A stretch of DNA of 64,000 nt, taken from contig NZ_LR217715.1 of NCBI RefSeq assembly GCF_900698935.1, positions 372,001 to 436,000 on the forward strand. Reading direction: 5' to 3'. A program made the position numbers and the translations under genes. The notes below the pieces were generated by a model. That model was not told the origin of the DNA. It searched no databases and saw nothing but the letters and a program-made list of their open reading frames with translations. The stretch comes from Erwinia_E haradaeae_D. Its GTDB lineage: Bacteria > Pseudomonadota > Gammaproteobacteria > Enterobacterales > Enterobacteriaceae. Positions 1 to 12,481 of the stretch are shown here, piece after piece. The first letter of the stretch is position 1, and every line of letters begins with the position of its first letter.

Positions 1-3000
1 TCATTAACTGTAACTCCTGTTTTTTGTGCATTATTATGACTACCTTGCGGTAGTATATAATCATACAGGAGATAGATCATCTTTAATAGTTATGACGTTT
101 ATACAGTGCACATCAAACTGGTGTATGGTTAAGCAACCTTCTTGTTGTCGAGGTTTGATTTGATATTTTTATATCAATAACAATGAATCATAAAAGATTG
201 TATCTCTGTTTTACTTTGAAAGTGTTTCAATGCAAAATAGATCATTGCTTCTACCTCAGAGCTGAAGCGTTCTCCAAATATTGATCCTATCAGGAGTGAA
301 GATATTTTTTCAGGATTTGATATATATTTGCCAAATATTGCGATTTATTTAAACACTTCAGAAAGATATGAGCTATTCTTGACTTTAGTTATAGGGTTGA
401 GTGGTATGGACGTCTGGGTGTTAAGAGATCAATGGCTTTCTGAGTTTTTGTATAACTGAGATGTATCAGCTCTCGTGATATCATTTTTCTATGCAGAAGG
501 AGTGTGTAATTCGTAAAGGTTTTAATTCTATTCTTCATAGGAGGCGTGTGCCTATTGAGTAATGCAATATGTTAGTGAGTCTTTATGTATCTATACTTTC
601 ATTTATGCTTCACTTTTCTCCATCAAATAACGTAAGTACATATTCAATAGTTCTTGAATATTCCATCTGACGTATTTGTAAGATCGATTACCCTCATAAC
701 CAATAAGATAAATGAGTGGCTTAAGGATTACAAGTACTTTTCTAAAGTATAATTTTATGAATACAGATGTATATCACGAGAATTTTAATCGTCATATTTT
801 GCATATTATAACATGTGTCGCAAAACCACTGTTTTTTTTGGAGTAGAGTACGCATTAGGTTATTAATATATGCATTTTTTCTTCATCATGCATCAAAAAA
901 GCCAGCGTGTGTGGTGGTATTTTTTATTTATATAGGATGTAGGATGACATAAATCAGTGTCAGAAAGTATGAGTTTAATATCTTAAAATGCATGTCAACT
1001 TAATACGAACAGCGAATTCACTCAAATAATGATATAATTTTATAGTATTAAAAGAAACGAGTTAATAATGAAATGACTTGTGAATACCTCACAAAGATTT
1101 ATCATCATTTTTATACGTAAGGATCATATCATAGTGATATATCTTATATATTGTATCATTGAATGTATGTCCACTGTTTTGCTTCAGTACATTATAGAAG
1201 TATTATGGGGTTAGCTATAAGAGAGTACGATCGAGTCTGTATTTTCGCTATATGTGATGTATTATGGTAGATATCTAATGATAACTACTAATGTAGCGCA
1301 CCTATCATGCTATACACAGAGTAAAGAGAAGTTATGCTAGCGTACTCATTGATTTTTATCATGCAGTAAAAAATAAATGCAATTATAATAAGCGTGATCT
1401 ATATTTCAAATGTGGTCCACAGACCATCTTGTACGACCATATGACCCAGAGCGATATGATTTTGTTGGTTGTTGATATCACTATATATTAACCTATGTGT
1501 GATAAAAATTAATATTGTCTATGCCACTACGATTTTCATTATGAATATGATGGAGCACTGATATAGCATTTATTTCTATTACACACTAATACTATACACT
1601 AATTTAGTGAGTGATCTTAGGATTAAAAATCTAGTTTTCATTTATACTACTGACTATTCTTAATTCCTCTTAATTATATTTATTTTAGATGATAGGACAT
1701 GCAAGAGTTTGTGTATTTATTTTAAGCTCTATGCGTAGATTGTGGAAGAATAGATGGATGGTATCATAATAAAGATACATATATATCTACTATCGCACTA
1801 TGCTTTACAAGCATATTAGCTACATTTTATTCAATCAAACGAGGAAATATGCGTGATTTTTATATATTTATGTTTTCTGTAAAGTGATTCTATATTCTGT
1901 CTACTTGCATGTATTAGGATACCTATATTGATTAGTTTATAGCCTATAATCTTTAATCACTGATAAATACTGGTGATATAACGAATGTATTGGTATTGAT
2001 TGCTTGTCATCTTTATGTAATACGCTGCTCATAGTTCACTACATATGAGTCGAAAGACAGCTTTTTATAAGCGCTGTCTATCTGAACCCTTCTATTATAA
2101 TTATCATAGATTATATTCTATCAATGATCTTTAACATTGAAGTGCAAACTTATGATAAAATTAATGAATTAAGATTTCACTGGGGTAATCGACTATAGGT
2201 TTTAAGGTAAAAATAAACATTATATAAGTAATATTTCTACATAATTGTGATATGTGTGATTAAGTCTTATGTTCTGTGTTTATTTAGATCCACATTATGA
2301 TTGATGAGACATAGTATTCTTGATTTTTGGACATTATATTTCTGTGTTCGTGCATCATTTGATAAATGATATTCTTTAACAATGCTAGGTTTCTATTCGT
2401 TAGAGTCACAGTGTATTCTGATTAGTAATAGTATATTGATTCATCTTTATACAGAAGATTAACTTGGATGAAATGTGTAGAAAATACATAAAGCAGTCAT
2501 TAGTTGTAGCAGTATTATAGACATGTTTTAATACTAGTTCAGAATAAATATTTTCAGACGACTTTCTAATTATCAATCAAATCATGATTGTGATTTATTA
2601 GAATTACTATATATAGTATGCATATCTTGTGCTGTTGGAGGATCAAATAACTACTTTTTTTGGTTTTGGTTTTTAACTATTTAGGTGGTTATGCATTTCT
2701 TTATTAAATTAATGATTTGACATTTCCAATTGTATATGTATCTCAATACAGCACTACGATACTGTTATATCATATTTAGTTTCTGATTCTAAGGTTTGAT
2801 AAGGTTACGCACCAGTTTGTTATTCCAAAAACCAGATCGGTAATGACAATATGTTATCACCTACCTTGAATTCACATAGAAATGCCGTCGTAGAAATCTT
2901 ACGAGCATTTGGAGTGTATTTTGCTAGGATGGGTATAATAAAACTCTTGCTTTAGTGCTCCACAATACTTGGTGTTTTTTTTGATACTGCATTTAGTATG

Positions 3001-3229
3001 CTAGCTTACATATTTAAAATCATTTAATTAAATAAGAACTATTATTTTAAAAAGTTAGGATTGTAATACAAACTATTTTCATTCTGATCTGCATACGGAT
3101 GGCACGCATATAGATATGAATTAATGCTATATTAAAAATTTTTCGGTGTTGCACCAAGAAGGTTTCTGTACAATCTTTGATCAAAGATTGTAAATCGCTT
3201 TTGGATAGTTGGTATTGAAATATTGACGA
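1..3229. other. Long non-coding AT-rich stretch
   Basis: I see no gene here on either strand. Stops occur every few codons in all frames and no familiar protein motif appears. The longest stretch that still looks protein-like is a 50-codon open frame without a start at 2803-2955 (plus), which I could not identify. A small hairpin with arms ACTACC/GGTAGT lies at 39-54. The right end holds a 24-bp palindrome just beyond the end of tamB. The block is probably DNA left over from eroded genes. Confidence 0.7.
3169..3192. repeat. Perfect 24-bp palindrome downstream of tamB
   Basis: The half-site TACAATCTTTGA is followed directly by its exact reverse complement. As RNA it would fold into a 10-bp stem with a four-base loop. 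It lies 37 bases beyond the stop codon of the minus-strand tamB pseudogene, where a terminator would sit. The sequence after it on the minus strand has no run of U, so it is not a classical intrinsic terminator. Confidence 0.6.
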
Positions 3230-6200
3230 TCAAAGCTCAAAGTGATAGAGAAAATCCACAGCTTGATTCATACCCGAAATAGCTTCTAAATATAATTTTG
3301 GAAAGAGTTGATAACGTAGAGTAAGTTTGTCTACAGAATCAAATATACCAATACTATACTTTATCTGCAGGTGTGGTAGAACCTCTGCGCTCATCTGTAC
3401 TTGTTTTTTTTTCTCCGGTTCCAATAGAATCTAGTATAAGATGATTGATATTCAATGTTCGTCCAATTTTACTTACTAGTGTACCACTGTGAGATAGGCC
3501 CCATCCTATCAATGTAGAAGGAAGCGTGTAGTTGTCATCACCAGCAGAGTCTATTTTTTGACCATGTAATAGATACGATCAAGTTTCTTCTTGCGTTTGT
3601 TCTGGATCGGAAAAAATCTCACATGTGGGATTGTTAGAAAGCCCAGTGATTCTTACCCCCCGACAGTAACATCATCTGCAGTTTCCTCTGGATGGCGGAT
3701 AGCTTCAATGTTAAGGTATGGTTGAATCGTGCATCCAGAAAATTTTAATTCTCCTTTTCGTATGAAAAGATCTTGGGCGTAGGCGTGTAAATGTCCAGAT
3801 AAGATATGCATCTTTCCATACATACTAATGCTGTAGTGATTTTTTTGTATCTCAATATCTCCATGTAATTTTCCTCTCAAACCAACAGCATGTATACTGA
3901 CATTGCTGCCAACATGTACTAAAATTTTACTTTTTGTGGGTATTGTTAGAAATCTTGATTTTAGTGGTTGTAGATTCTTATCTAAAAGTACTTCGTCAGA
4001 AGAAATTTGCGTAGAGCTACGTGGTATTTTTTGTGCTAAAAAATGAGCCCATGGAACATTAATATAACCCATAAGAGTGTATAATTTTGGTGTAGCCGTA
4101 AATAGTAGATTTGGTACAATATCCATGTGTATATGAGGTGGTATGATGACGCTTATTCTATCGCTTATCATAGAGATACGTGTGTACCAATGATCTATTT
4201 GGTCCCACGCAGCTTCTCCATTTAAAGTTATCTTCCCCTGTGCAGCATGGATTACTGCTTTTAAAGTTGAGCGCATACCCTTAAAATTAATAGTGAATTG
4301 AGAGCGAGTGAATTTAATAGGGATAAGGTTATTTTCCAAACAAGTATTATTAAGATGAATTTTGCCAAAAATTTTTGGTTGTTTTAAATTCTCACCGAAG
4401 CGTAAATTGGTATTGAGCATTCCAGAGATTTTTTCACCTGGAATAAGCGCAGGATTTAATGTACTGATAGAAAGAGAATGAATATGCAGGGCACCGAATA
4501 ACATACGTTGTTTATGAAGATTAGAAATTTGAAATTTGGCATCTAATGTGCCATGGTTAGCAAGATCAATTAGGCTTTTAATCTGTATGCAATCTTTAGT
4601 TAATACTATATTAAGTTGTACTTTCTTTAAAGGAATAGGTATATTTTCCCCTTCTACCTTATAATAAATTGTTACATTCTCACCTATCAAAGATACCGTG
4701 CCATTGAACCAAGATTCATACAAGCTCCATTTAAGATGTGTATCGCCTTTGCCAATGATTCCTGATACCTGAGTTGTATGTGGTATCAATAGCTTAAAAA
4801 TCATCAGATTTAAATCATGAAATATGATTTTAGCATCACCATATAGTGCTGTGTATTTGATCTGTGGTATGTATATCCACATGTTTGGATTGCTCCAGCA
4901 GTGCATACCAATCACCAATATGTTTTTGCTATATAGATAATTAACAGTAGCCTTCTTAGTTAATTGCCACATAACCTAATGGTGTAGATAGACATGTACG
5001 CTCAAGGTTTCCGGTCCATGTCTTTTTTAGAAAATTGAGAGAACCTGGGATATCGATTGTCCCAGAAATTGGCGTGCCTTGTATATGAATACATAAATTA
5101 TGTTTCATAGGAGTTCCACTAGCTTTTAATTAAAGCAAATTCATGCTTTCTGCGTTCTTTTTGAATTTTTCAACACGTAGGTTCATGTGACTCTGTATTG
5201 TATTGCTAGCAAAGATTGATCCATAAAGATGCATATAATTAACCAATATGGTTCTATATTTTAAATTATACGCAGCAACATTGGTAAATAATATTGGTTC
5301 TATGTGGTTACCTCACACATAGAATACTCCTTGTAGACTACCGTGTAGTATTGGATGGATATGATTTAAATTTTTAGCATTCACGTTAACATCTAAATGT
5401 ATCTGGTTTGTTAGGAAACCCTTGAGTATGATTTTATTATGACCAATTCCGATATTTACATTTTGTGTATGCCATTGATTAGGGTTGTCCCTATACATAG
5501 AGCCAGATATATTAAAGCGGCGATGTGACACTTGTCCTGTTAATGTAAGTTGTATCTTTAGATTGTGTATCTGTAATGCATTGGCGGTGCTATTATTCTT
5601 TTCAGCTGACTATAATATAAACTTCCATGAGTAATAACTTTTCCGCTTATATTTGATGTCAACTTAGGGAAATACTGCGTGGTATCAATATTAGAGAGAG
5701 TGAATGTTCCGTGCCAATTAATTACTTTATGCCAGTTAATTTCTCCTTGTAATTTAGCGCTTCCTTGCGAGGTAGTGAGATGTGATTGCTAGATAGTAAG
5801 TTTGTTTAAGCCACCTTTACCGTTGATAGTGAGCATTGCGGGTGGCATGTGTTTTCCGTCTAATTCTGCTTGAAGCGATAGGGTGTAGTTTTTCATATTA
5901 CCATTTAAAATAAAGCACACATTCTTGGCTTTACATTTGACTGATCTTTTTTGTGGCAAAAATAATTGAGGGCTATAGAAGTGTATACTCATAGGTAGGC
6001 CCACATTAGAAAGATTTCTTTACAGAGTGATTAGTGCTTCTGTTGAACCAGATAACTTTAGTTTTAATTTCAGAGTGTGACATAATTCACCACTTATATT
6101 AATTTTAATTTGCTCATATTGAAGTGAAGTAATTTTGACAACATTATGTATGATGCATTTAAGAGGATAGGTTCCAGTAAGAATTATTTGACCTGTGATG

Positions 6201-7051
6201 TTGACGATACCTTGAGGACAATCAATCAACAGATGCTTCAGTTGCAATTTTTTATTCTGTATACAACCTGTTATTCAAATACGATTCATAAAAAACTGGG
6301 TATTTCCAACATAAGACATATTCTCGCAGAGCAATTGCATTAGATTGACGGTAATGGATAGATCTAATGCGGGTAACCTTGGAAGAATAGATTGCATACA
6401 TAATGTGTGAAGTTTTTTGCTAATAGCGTATGCATTTATAGCTAGTGTTTCTATATTATAGTTCGGTGTAGTTGTCTGTTTTTTGGGAGTTTTCAGAGTA
6501 GATTTGGGTAATGTAATGATTAGTCCCTGCATGTATGAGGGTGTGACTGTTATTTCATTCTTTTGAAAATTTAGACCTCCGATAAAAGAAGAAATAGAAA
6601 TGATAATGTGCTCTGTTTTAAAATTGACATTATGAAGAGTTATATGACTTAGTATAACTGGGTAAGTAGCTGTGAAGATGTTGTTCTTGCTTGTATTGAT
6701 GAGATTCTTGTTTGTTCTAGAAAGTTGATTTTTATTTATAAATATATTCACATCTTATGGCATTAACTCATTCAGACAGACTTTGCCTTCTATCAAATTA
6801 CTAACACGGAGTGCAATATGTACTTTTTTGACCTCAACTGTTGTATCAGATACGGTATAGAATAGATTCATCAAAGTTAGATGATTTAAAGTACCATCTA
6901 TTTTTTGTATATCGAGACTCGGGATGTATTGTTTTGCAGTATATAACACTAGCTGTGCGCCAACTGTAGTTCCTACTATAACAAATATGCTACAAGATAG
7001 TATAAGGGTGAAGGTTAGTATACTAATTAGGGCTTTTTTATAACCTTTCAT
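3230..7051 (-). pseudogene. tamB: tamB pseudogene (inner-membrane TamB, AsmA-like), full length but broken
   Basis: TamB is the long inner-membrane-anchored periplasmic partner of TamA in outer-membrane assembly and lipid transport. The whole gene can still be followed, from an N-terminal membrane anchor (first 25 residues) to the C-terminal block containing GIFDSVDKLTLRY and ending YHFEL. Its span of 3.8 kb matches a protein of about 1,260 residues. I count seven in-frame stops (3579-3581, 5130-5132, 5313-5315, 5789-5791, 6020-6022, 6275-6277, 6755-6757). There are four frameshifts: in a T9 run at 3404-3412, in a C6 run at 3656-3661, near 4975 and near 5610. The start overlaps the tamA stop as ATGA, the parental operon geometry. 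The longest intact piece is 439 codons (3653-4972). The number of stops makes sequencing error an unlikely sole cause. Confidence 0.93.
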
Positions 7052-8787
7052 AATTCAGGTCCTAGATTAATATATAATTGCATGTTATACGCATTATGCG
7101 TAAACATAGGGCGTGCAACATAAAATTTTATTGGACTAATCGGAGAATGCCAGCGTACACCATAACCAGCACCACTGTGAATATCATTTTTATGAGCATC
7201 GAGCATCAAGACGCCTGAATCAACAAAGATAGTGATCCACCAGTTCTTATAGATATGGTATTGATATTCTATTGAGCTTGTTGCTAACTTTGAAGCACCC
7301 ATTAGTTTTCCGGTGCTATCATGTGGTGCAAGTTCTTTATATGTATAACCGCGAATGCTGTGATCACCGCCCGAAAAAAAACGAAGATCTGGTGGTGCTG
7401 TCTCAAATCGTTTAGTCATTATCCACCCTAAATTGACGCATGCAATAAAGCGATGGTCTTCTTGAAGCGTACGGATCCATATATTATGAACTTTCAGTAT
7501 TAGAAAATTCATGTAAGATCCCCAGAAGGAATTAGACAAATCAACAGAATAATACTGTGAATCCCCCCAAGTCGGCATCATGAATGTATCGGATGCACGG
7601 GTGCGATCTAAAGTTAAGCTTGGATAGATTAGGATGGCAGTATTTCTTGTACTACCTTGTGTAAAATGGTCAAATATCCAGTGTAGGTGGGTGGCCAACT
7701 GCCATCCACTAGAATAGTCCCAGTATTGTGAGATTGTTAGAGCGGAAGCATTAGACTTAGTGTCATTGAGGTTAATATGTTTTAGGGTACCCTGCAATAG
7801 ATAATATTGCTTGAGTGGGTTTTTGAATATTGGTATTTTATAAGTCCATTTTATATTTTTTCAGGCATGGATATATCTGCAATAATACGAAAACTATGCC
7901 CTTTCTGATTGAAACCGCTTTTTTCCCATGGTGTTTTAACATGTGGCCCAATGTTCGTTGCAGATCCCAGACCTATTTCAATGACATTTTTTGTACGGGG
8001 TGTGACTACTCCATGCAGTACTACGATTGTGCGTGTATCTATTTTGTTTATTTCTGGTATGACAGCTACTGAATTAAACCATCTAGTGGCGGATAAGCGC
8101 CAAGCGAGCTCTTCTATATTGTGTGCGGTATAGATATCACCTCTAGTTAAATAGAACTAAATTTTTTAAAAAGTCTTCACGGATTTGCGAACCAGTAAAA
8201 ATGGTATTACCGAAATGATAACGTGGCCCACTATCATAGTCGATATACCAGAATGCTTTGTGCCGAGCAATAGAGATCTTTAATTGACTTTTATTATAAT
8301 GGGCATCAAAGTACCCTTTTTGTAAGGCTAGGTTATTTAAAGCATTTTTAAAATTTTCGTAGTCTTCATGATGCAGTATCTTGCCAATTAAGAGCTTGCT
8401 CGTCTTAACTAGGGCGAGATAATCATGATCGTGGTTGGACATACCTCTCAGTATGACGATCTCTTCAGAAAGGGTAATTGGTAGACCAGGTATAACTTGG
8501 ACGGTTAGTAAAGGGTATTCGTTAAGAGTTGAAGGTGGTAAAAGATTAAAAGAAATCTGGGGTTCATAATATCCTAAGGCTCTTAGCGTTTCTTTTATGG
8601 TTTGATGAAGGTGAGATCGTACACTAGAATCTATCAGCATCTGATTGTGGATGGCAGTAGATAAGCGTTCCTGAATCTTAGATTTTAACTCTGCAGATAA
8701 TCCGATGAGTTGTAGTTGGGTCTGTGCTGCTTGGATGTTTGTGGGAAAGGAGAATACAAAGATAGCAGATAGAAAGTATATATATTT
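7048..8787 (-). pseudogene. tamA: tamA pseudogene (Omp85-family outer-membrane protein)
   Basis: TamA is the outer-membrane barrel of the TAM complex, with three N-terminal POTRA domains. POTRA sequence (ALGYYEP, KGYFDAHY) lies in 8143-8640 and the barrel C-terminus (PPDLRFFSGGD.SIRGY, ending NLGPEL) in 7048-7797. Three lesions are visible. No ATG, GTG or TTG is found before the residual signal peptide; a TAA precedes it at 8788-8790. A one-base insertion near 8144-8150 leaves LVLF out of frame with TRGDIY. A frameshift in an A-rich stretch near 7850 separates MPEK from KWTYKIP. Between the lesions the frame has no other stop, so tamA has decayed less than tamB. Confidence 0.92.
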
Positions 8788-10557
8788 TTAGCAAGTAGGT
8801 TCCTCGTTACTGTACGTTTCTATCTTATATTTAATCTAACTTAAAGATTATTTAGCATGGATAGCATTTATTGACTTGTTTCTATGTGAAGTCAGCTTAA
8901 TGGAAGCAGGCTCAGTAAAACCAATGTAAAACAATCCAGCGTGCAGTTGTGAGTGAGTTGTAATATTATACTGCAATACAGAAACTGTTAAAGAATCTAT
9001 GCTTAAAAAAAATGAACTTGAGAAGTTATATAATATATATTGATTATTAATGTGGTAAATTTATTATATCACTCTTTTGGTAATATGTTTTTTATTGGAT
9101 TGAATAAAATAGAAGTGCATAGATTTACAGTATAAATATTTTAATGGTGATCTGTCTAATTTTTTCTTCGTGTATGCTACACTATAATAGAATTATTAGA
9201 GTATTTACTAATGTCTTAGTATAGTATTTATAAGTAAATAGTTTTAAAGTACTGATATACTGAGGTATACTTCTTTGAAGTATCAAATATGCTTTTAACA
9301 TAATGTTAATTTATTCAGTTTCTATAATGCGGTAACGATGAAAAGAATAATATTCAGCAAGATATTTCATAGTGACTGGTCGTCTTGGAAGATAAGACTT
9401 CAATATTCACAATGAAAACTCATGTATACTGTTTTAAAAAGTACACTATATATTATCAATATGTATTTGATTGAAAATAGCTAGAACAAGGTATATGTAA
9501 AATATTATAGATACTTTCTAACTAATGAAAGGATGGTTTTATGATATCTTTAGATAACAGAGGAAAGATGATATCGCCAATGTGTAAAATTATACTCATT
9601 CTAAATTAAGGAAAATATATTAGGATTTTATTAACAAATAGAATCATTTAAAGAGAATTCGTGATGTTTACTTAAGATATATATTATTGTGATATACTTT
9701 GAGCAAAGACTTCAGGAAAAGAATAGAGTATTTTTAGTATCTTTAATATATTTGAATGTAGATAATAACCCTGTTAAAAACATATATATCACTACTTAAT
9801 TTTTCGAGTTTTATTATATTTAATTTTAAATACTTAGAGAGCAATGAGAAAATATATCTATTTTGCATAGCAAACATAGAATAGAAGTATATCTTAAATA
9901 TCTATACTGAATAGTATAGAGATTAGGTTATGTCTGAAGTAACAGGTATATATAATAATGTGCTTATGAAGCCTATCATTTATAATGTTGATATGAGCTA
10001 ATAGTGTATTATTAGAAATAACCGATTCAACACTATATATGTGGTATATATTTTATTTAATTAAAAATAGAGATATGCGTGATAGTGATATATGATTAGC
10101 GATGTTTCAAGCATTCAGTTTAGAATCTAATGCGAAAGCAGTATAATAGTAGTTCAGGGTGCTTTAATCAATATTTATTCAGATTACTTTATATGAAAAT
10201 ATGTTAAAAATTAATAACATGTAAAACAAATATCAGTTTATTAGTAATTATTACCTGTAAAATTGATGCCTCATGTTTATTTGTATTAATTGGAATTGAC
10301 GGACTAAAGAAATACATAATCTGATTATCTTTGAGCGACTAAGAAACACAAATTATGTTTGTTGATGTTTAGATGCTTGGGGTCATTTGATTTATAAAAT
10401 TGATGTATACATCTTAATTACTGATGGTTTTTTCTACAGCTACTTCCTTACATCTACGTTATACAAGATTGAATAAGGTTATAATAAGGTCTTGAAGGAA
10501 ATTACTTTCATGCTTAATAATTGTGAATTATGTTAACAGAAGCAAAATAAGTATCGA
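8788..10557. other. Non-coding AT-rich spacer before mrdA
   Basis: No open frame of interest on either strand. In E. coli mrdA is preceded by rlmH and rsfS; I see no trace of either. The only structure I noticed is a perfect 8-bp hairpin at 9901-9920 (TCTATACT, loop GAAT) and a 7-bp hairpin at 9267-9283. Base composition is extremely A+T rich. Confidence 0.65.
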
Positions 10558-12429
10558 ATGAAATTAAAAGATAATTTGTTACGTGACTACAGCGCTGAAC
10601 AAAAATTATTTGTACAGCGTGAGTTGATTGCTTTTCTAGGCGTTTTGTGTCTTTCTTCTATCTTACTTCTTAATCTCTATGTTCTGCAAGTAATCCAATA
10701 TACTGACTACAGTACTCGTGCTAATGCCAACCGTATTAAACTAGTTCCAGAAATCCCTAGAAGAGGTCTAATATGCGATCGGAATGGTGTTTTAATTGCA
10801 TGTAATAGAACAGTCTATCAGCTTAAGTTAGTACCAGAAAAAGTTGAGGACCTAGCTGTGACTTTAAAACAACTTCAGCCATTGGTTAACCTTACTTCTC
10901 AAGAATTAGATGCTTTTCAAAAAGAACGGAAACGTACGCATATTTTTACATCTATTGTATTGAAAACTAGTCTCACTGAATTACAAATTGCTAGATTTGC
11001 AGTAAATCAGTATCGATTTCATGGTGTAGAGATAGCAAGTTATCAAGAGCGATTCTATCCGTATGGATCGACTCTAACACATGTACTTGGGTATGTATCA
11101 AAAATCAATCATAATGATGTTAATCGTCTAAAAAACAATGGTGCATGGTCTAATTATATAGCAACTCGTGATATTGGAAAATTAGGTATTGAAAGTTATT
11201 ATGAAAACATCTTACATGGGAAGATGGGATACGCAGCAGTGGAAGTGAATCACCATGGTAGGGTAATTCGCCAGCTGCATGAAACAGTATCTCAGCCAGG
11301 TAGGAATATTGATTTAACTATTGACCTTAAACTGCAACAGTATATTACCAGTCTCTTAGAAGGCAGCCGTGCCGCTGCAGTTGTCACTGATCCGCGTACG
11401 GGAGAAATACTCGCAATGGTTTCTATGCCTAATTATGATCCAAATCTTTTTGTAAGTGGTATTTCACGTCATCAATACAATATTTTGCTTCATGACAGCA
11501 ATCGTCCACTAATTAATCGCACCACCCAAGGGATTTACCCCCCAGCCTCAACAGTTAAACCATATATTACGATTGCTGCTTTAATGACTGGAGTTATTAC
11601 ATATGACACGACTCTATTTGATCCTGGTTGGTGGCAGCTCCCGAAGTCTAAAAAATTTTTTCATGATTGGAAACGCTCAGGGCATGGCATGCTCAATATC
11701 ACTAAAGCACTAGAAGAATCTTCAGACACGTTTTTTTATAAGATTGCGTATGATATAGGTATTAATCAGTTAAGTGAATGGATGAAAAAATTTGGTTATG
11801 GATGTCTTACTGGTATTGATATTTTAGGAGAAACATCTGGTGTGATGCCAACTCGCGAATGGAAAATGCAGCGTTTTCACGAAAAATGGTATTTAGGAGA
11901 TACTATTTCAGTTGGCATTGGACAAGGTTACTGGAGCGCAACTCCTATGCAAATGAATAAAGCACTAATGCTATTAATTAACAATGGTACAACTTATATT
12001 CCACATTTGCTTCAGGATGTTATTAAAGGTGGGCATAAAATATCATGGAGCGACCTTTACAATTCTCCTACTGTTCAGATAAGTGAGGTTAATGGAGAAT
12101 ATTGGAAAATTGCTCAAGAAGGCATGTATGGTGTGGCAAATCACGCCAATGGTACTGCAAACAAGAGTTTTTCAAATGCCCCATACAAGATTGGCGCTAA
12201 ATCAGGCACGGCACAGGTATTTAGCCTGAAAGACACGCAAACCTATAATGCCAATACGCTTCATGAGAATCTGCGTGATCATAAAGTTATGCTTGCTTAT
12301 GCGCCGTATCATAAACCACGTATTGCAGTTGCTGTGATTCTTGAGAATGGAGGGACCGGTATATCCATCGGAAAAATTACACGTCAAATTCTTGATTATT
12401 ATATGGCTAGTATACAAAATAAAGCTTAG
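10558..12429 (+). CDS. mrdA: Penicillin-binding protein 2 (peptidoglycan transpeptidase)
   Basis: PBP2 cross-links peptidoglycan during lateral wall growth as partner of the RodA glycosyltransferase. The 623 residues comprise a short cytoplasmic tail, one membrane helix (about residues 23-46), the pedestal domain and the transpeptidase domain. All three catalytic motifs are present: STVK with nucleophile Ser331, SSD at 388-390 and KSGT at 548-551. The start gives an N-terminus (MKLKDN..RDYSAE) matching the family, although no good Shine-Dalgarno is seen. It forms a pair with mrdB, whose start lies 52 bases downstream. The other enterobacterial neighbours (rlmH, rlpA, dacA) are gone. The gene is intact, so the cell probably still elongates as a walled rod. 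Confidence 0.97.
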   Translation: MKLKDNLLRDYSAEQKLFVQRELIAFLGVLCLSSILLLNLYVLQVIQYTDYSTRANANRIKLVPEIPRRGLICDRNGVLIACNRTVYQLKLVPEKVEDLAVTLKQLQPLVNLTSQELDAFQKERKRTHIFTSIVLKTSLTELQIARFAVNQYRFHGVEIASYQERFYPYGSTLTHVLGYVSKINHNDVNRLKNNGAWSNYIATRDIGKLGIESYYENILHGKMGYAAVEVNHHGRVIRQLHETVSQPGRNIDLTIDLKLQQYITSLLEGSRAAAVVTDPRTGEILAMVSMPNYDPNLFVSGISRHQYNILLHDSNRPLINRTTQGIYPPASTVKPYITIAALMTGVITYDTTLFDPGWWQLPKSKKFFHDWKRSGHGMLNITKALEESSDTFFYKIAYDIGINQLSEWMKKFGYGCLTGIDILGETSGVMPTREWKMQRFHEKWYLGDTISVGIGQGYWSATPMQMNKALMLLINNGTTYIPHLLQDVIKGGHKISWSDLYNSPTVQISEVNGEYWKIAQEGMYGVANHANGTANKSFSNAPYKIGAKSGTAQVFSLKDTQTYNANTLHENLRDHKVMLAYAPYHKPRIAVAVILENGGTGISIGKITRQILDYYMASIQNKA

Positions 12430-12481
12430 TCTGCTGTAGGTATCATTATATTGCCCAGTTTGTGGAGATAATTAATTGATT

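Noticed and set aside
2780..2960. Possible pheS remnant in the 50-codon open frame.
   Set aside because: The spacing of the motif-like residues does not fit PheS and the resemblance depends on choosing frames freely.
12202..12417. Open frames opposite or inside strong genes, such as this one antisense to mrdA.
   Set aside because: They lie within well-conserved coding sequence in other frames, with no independent support.
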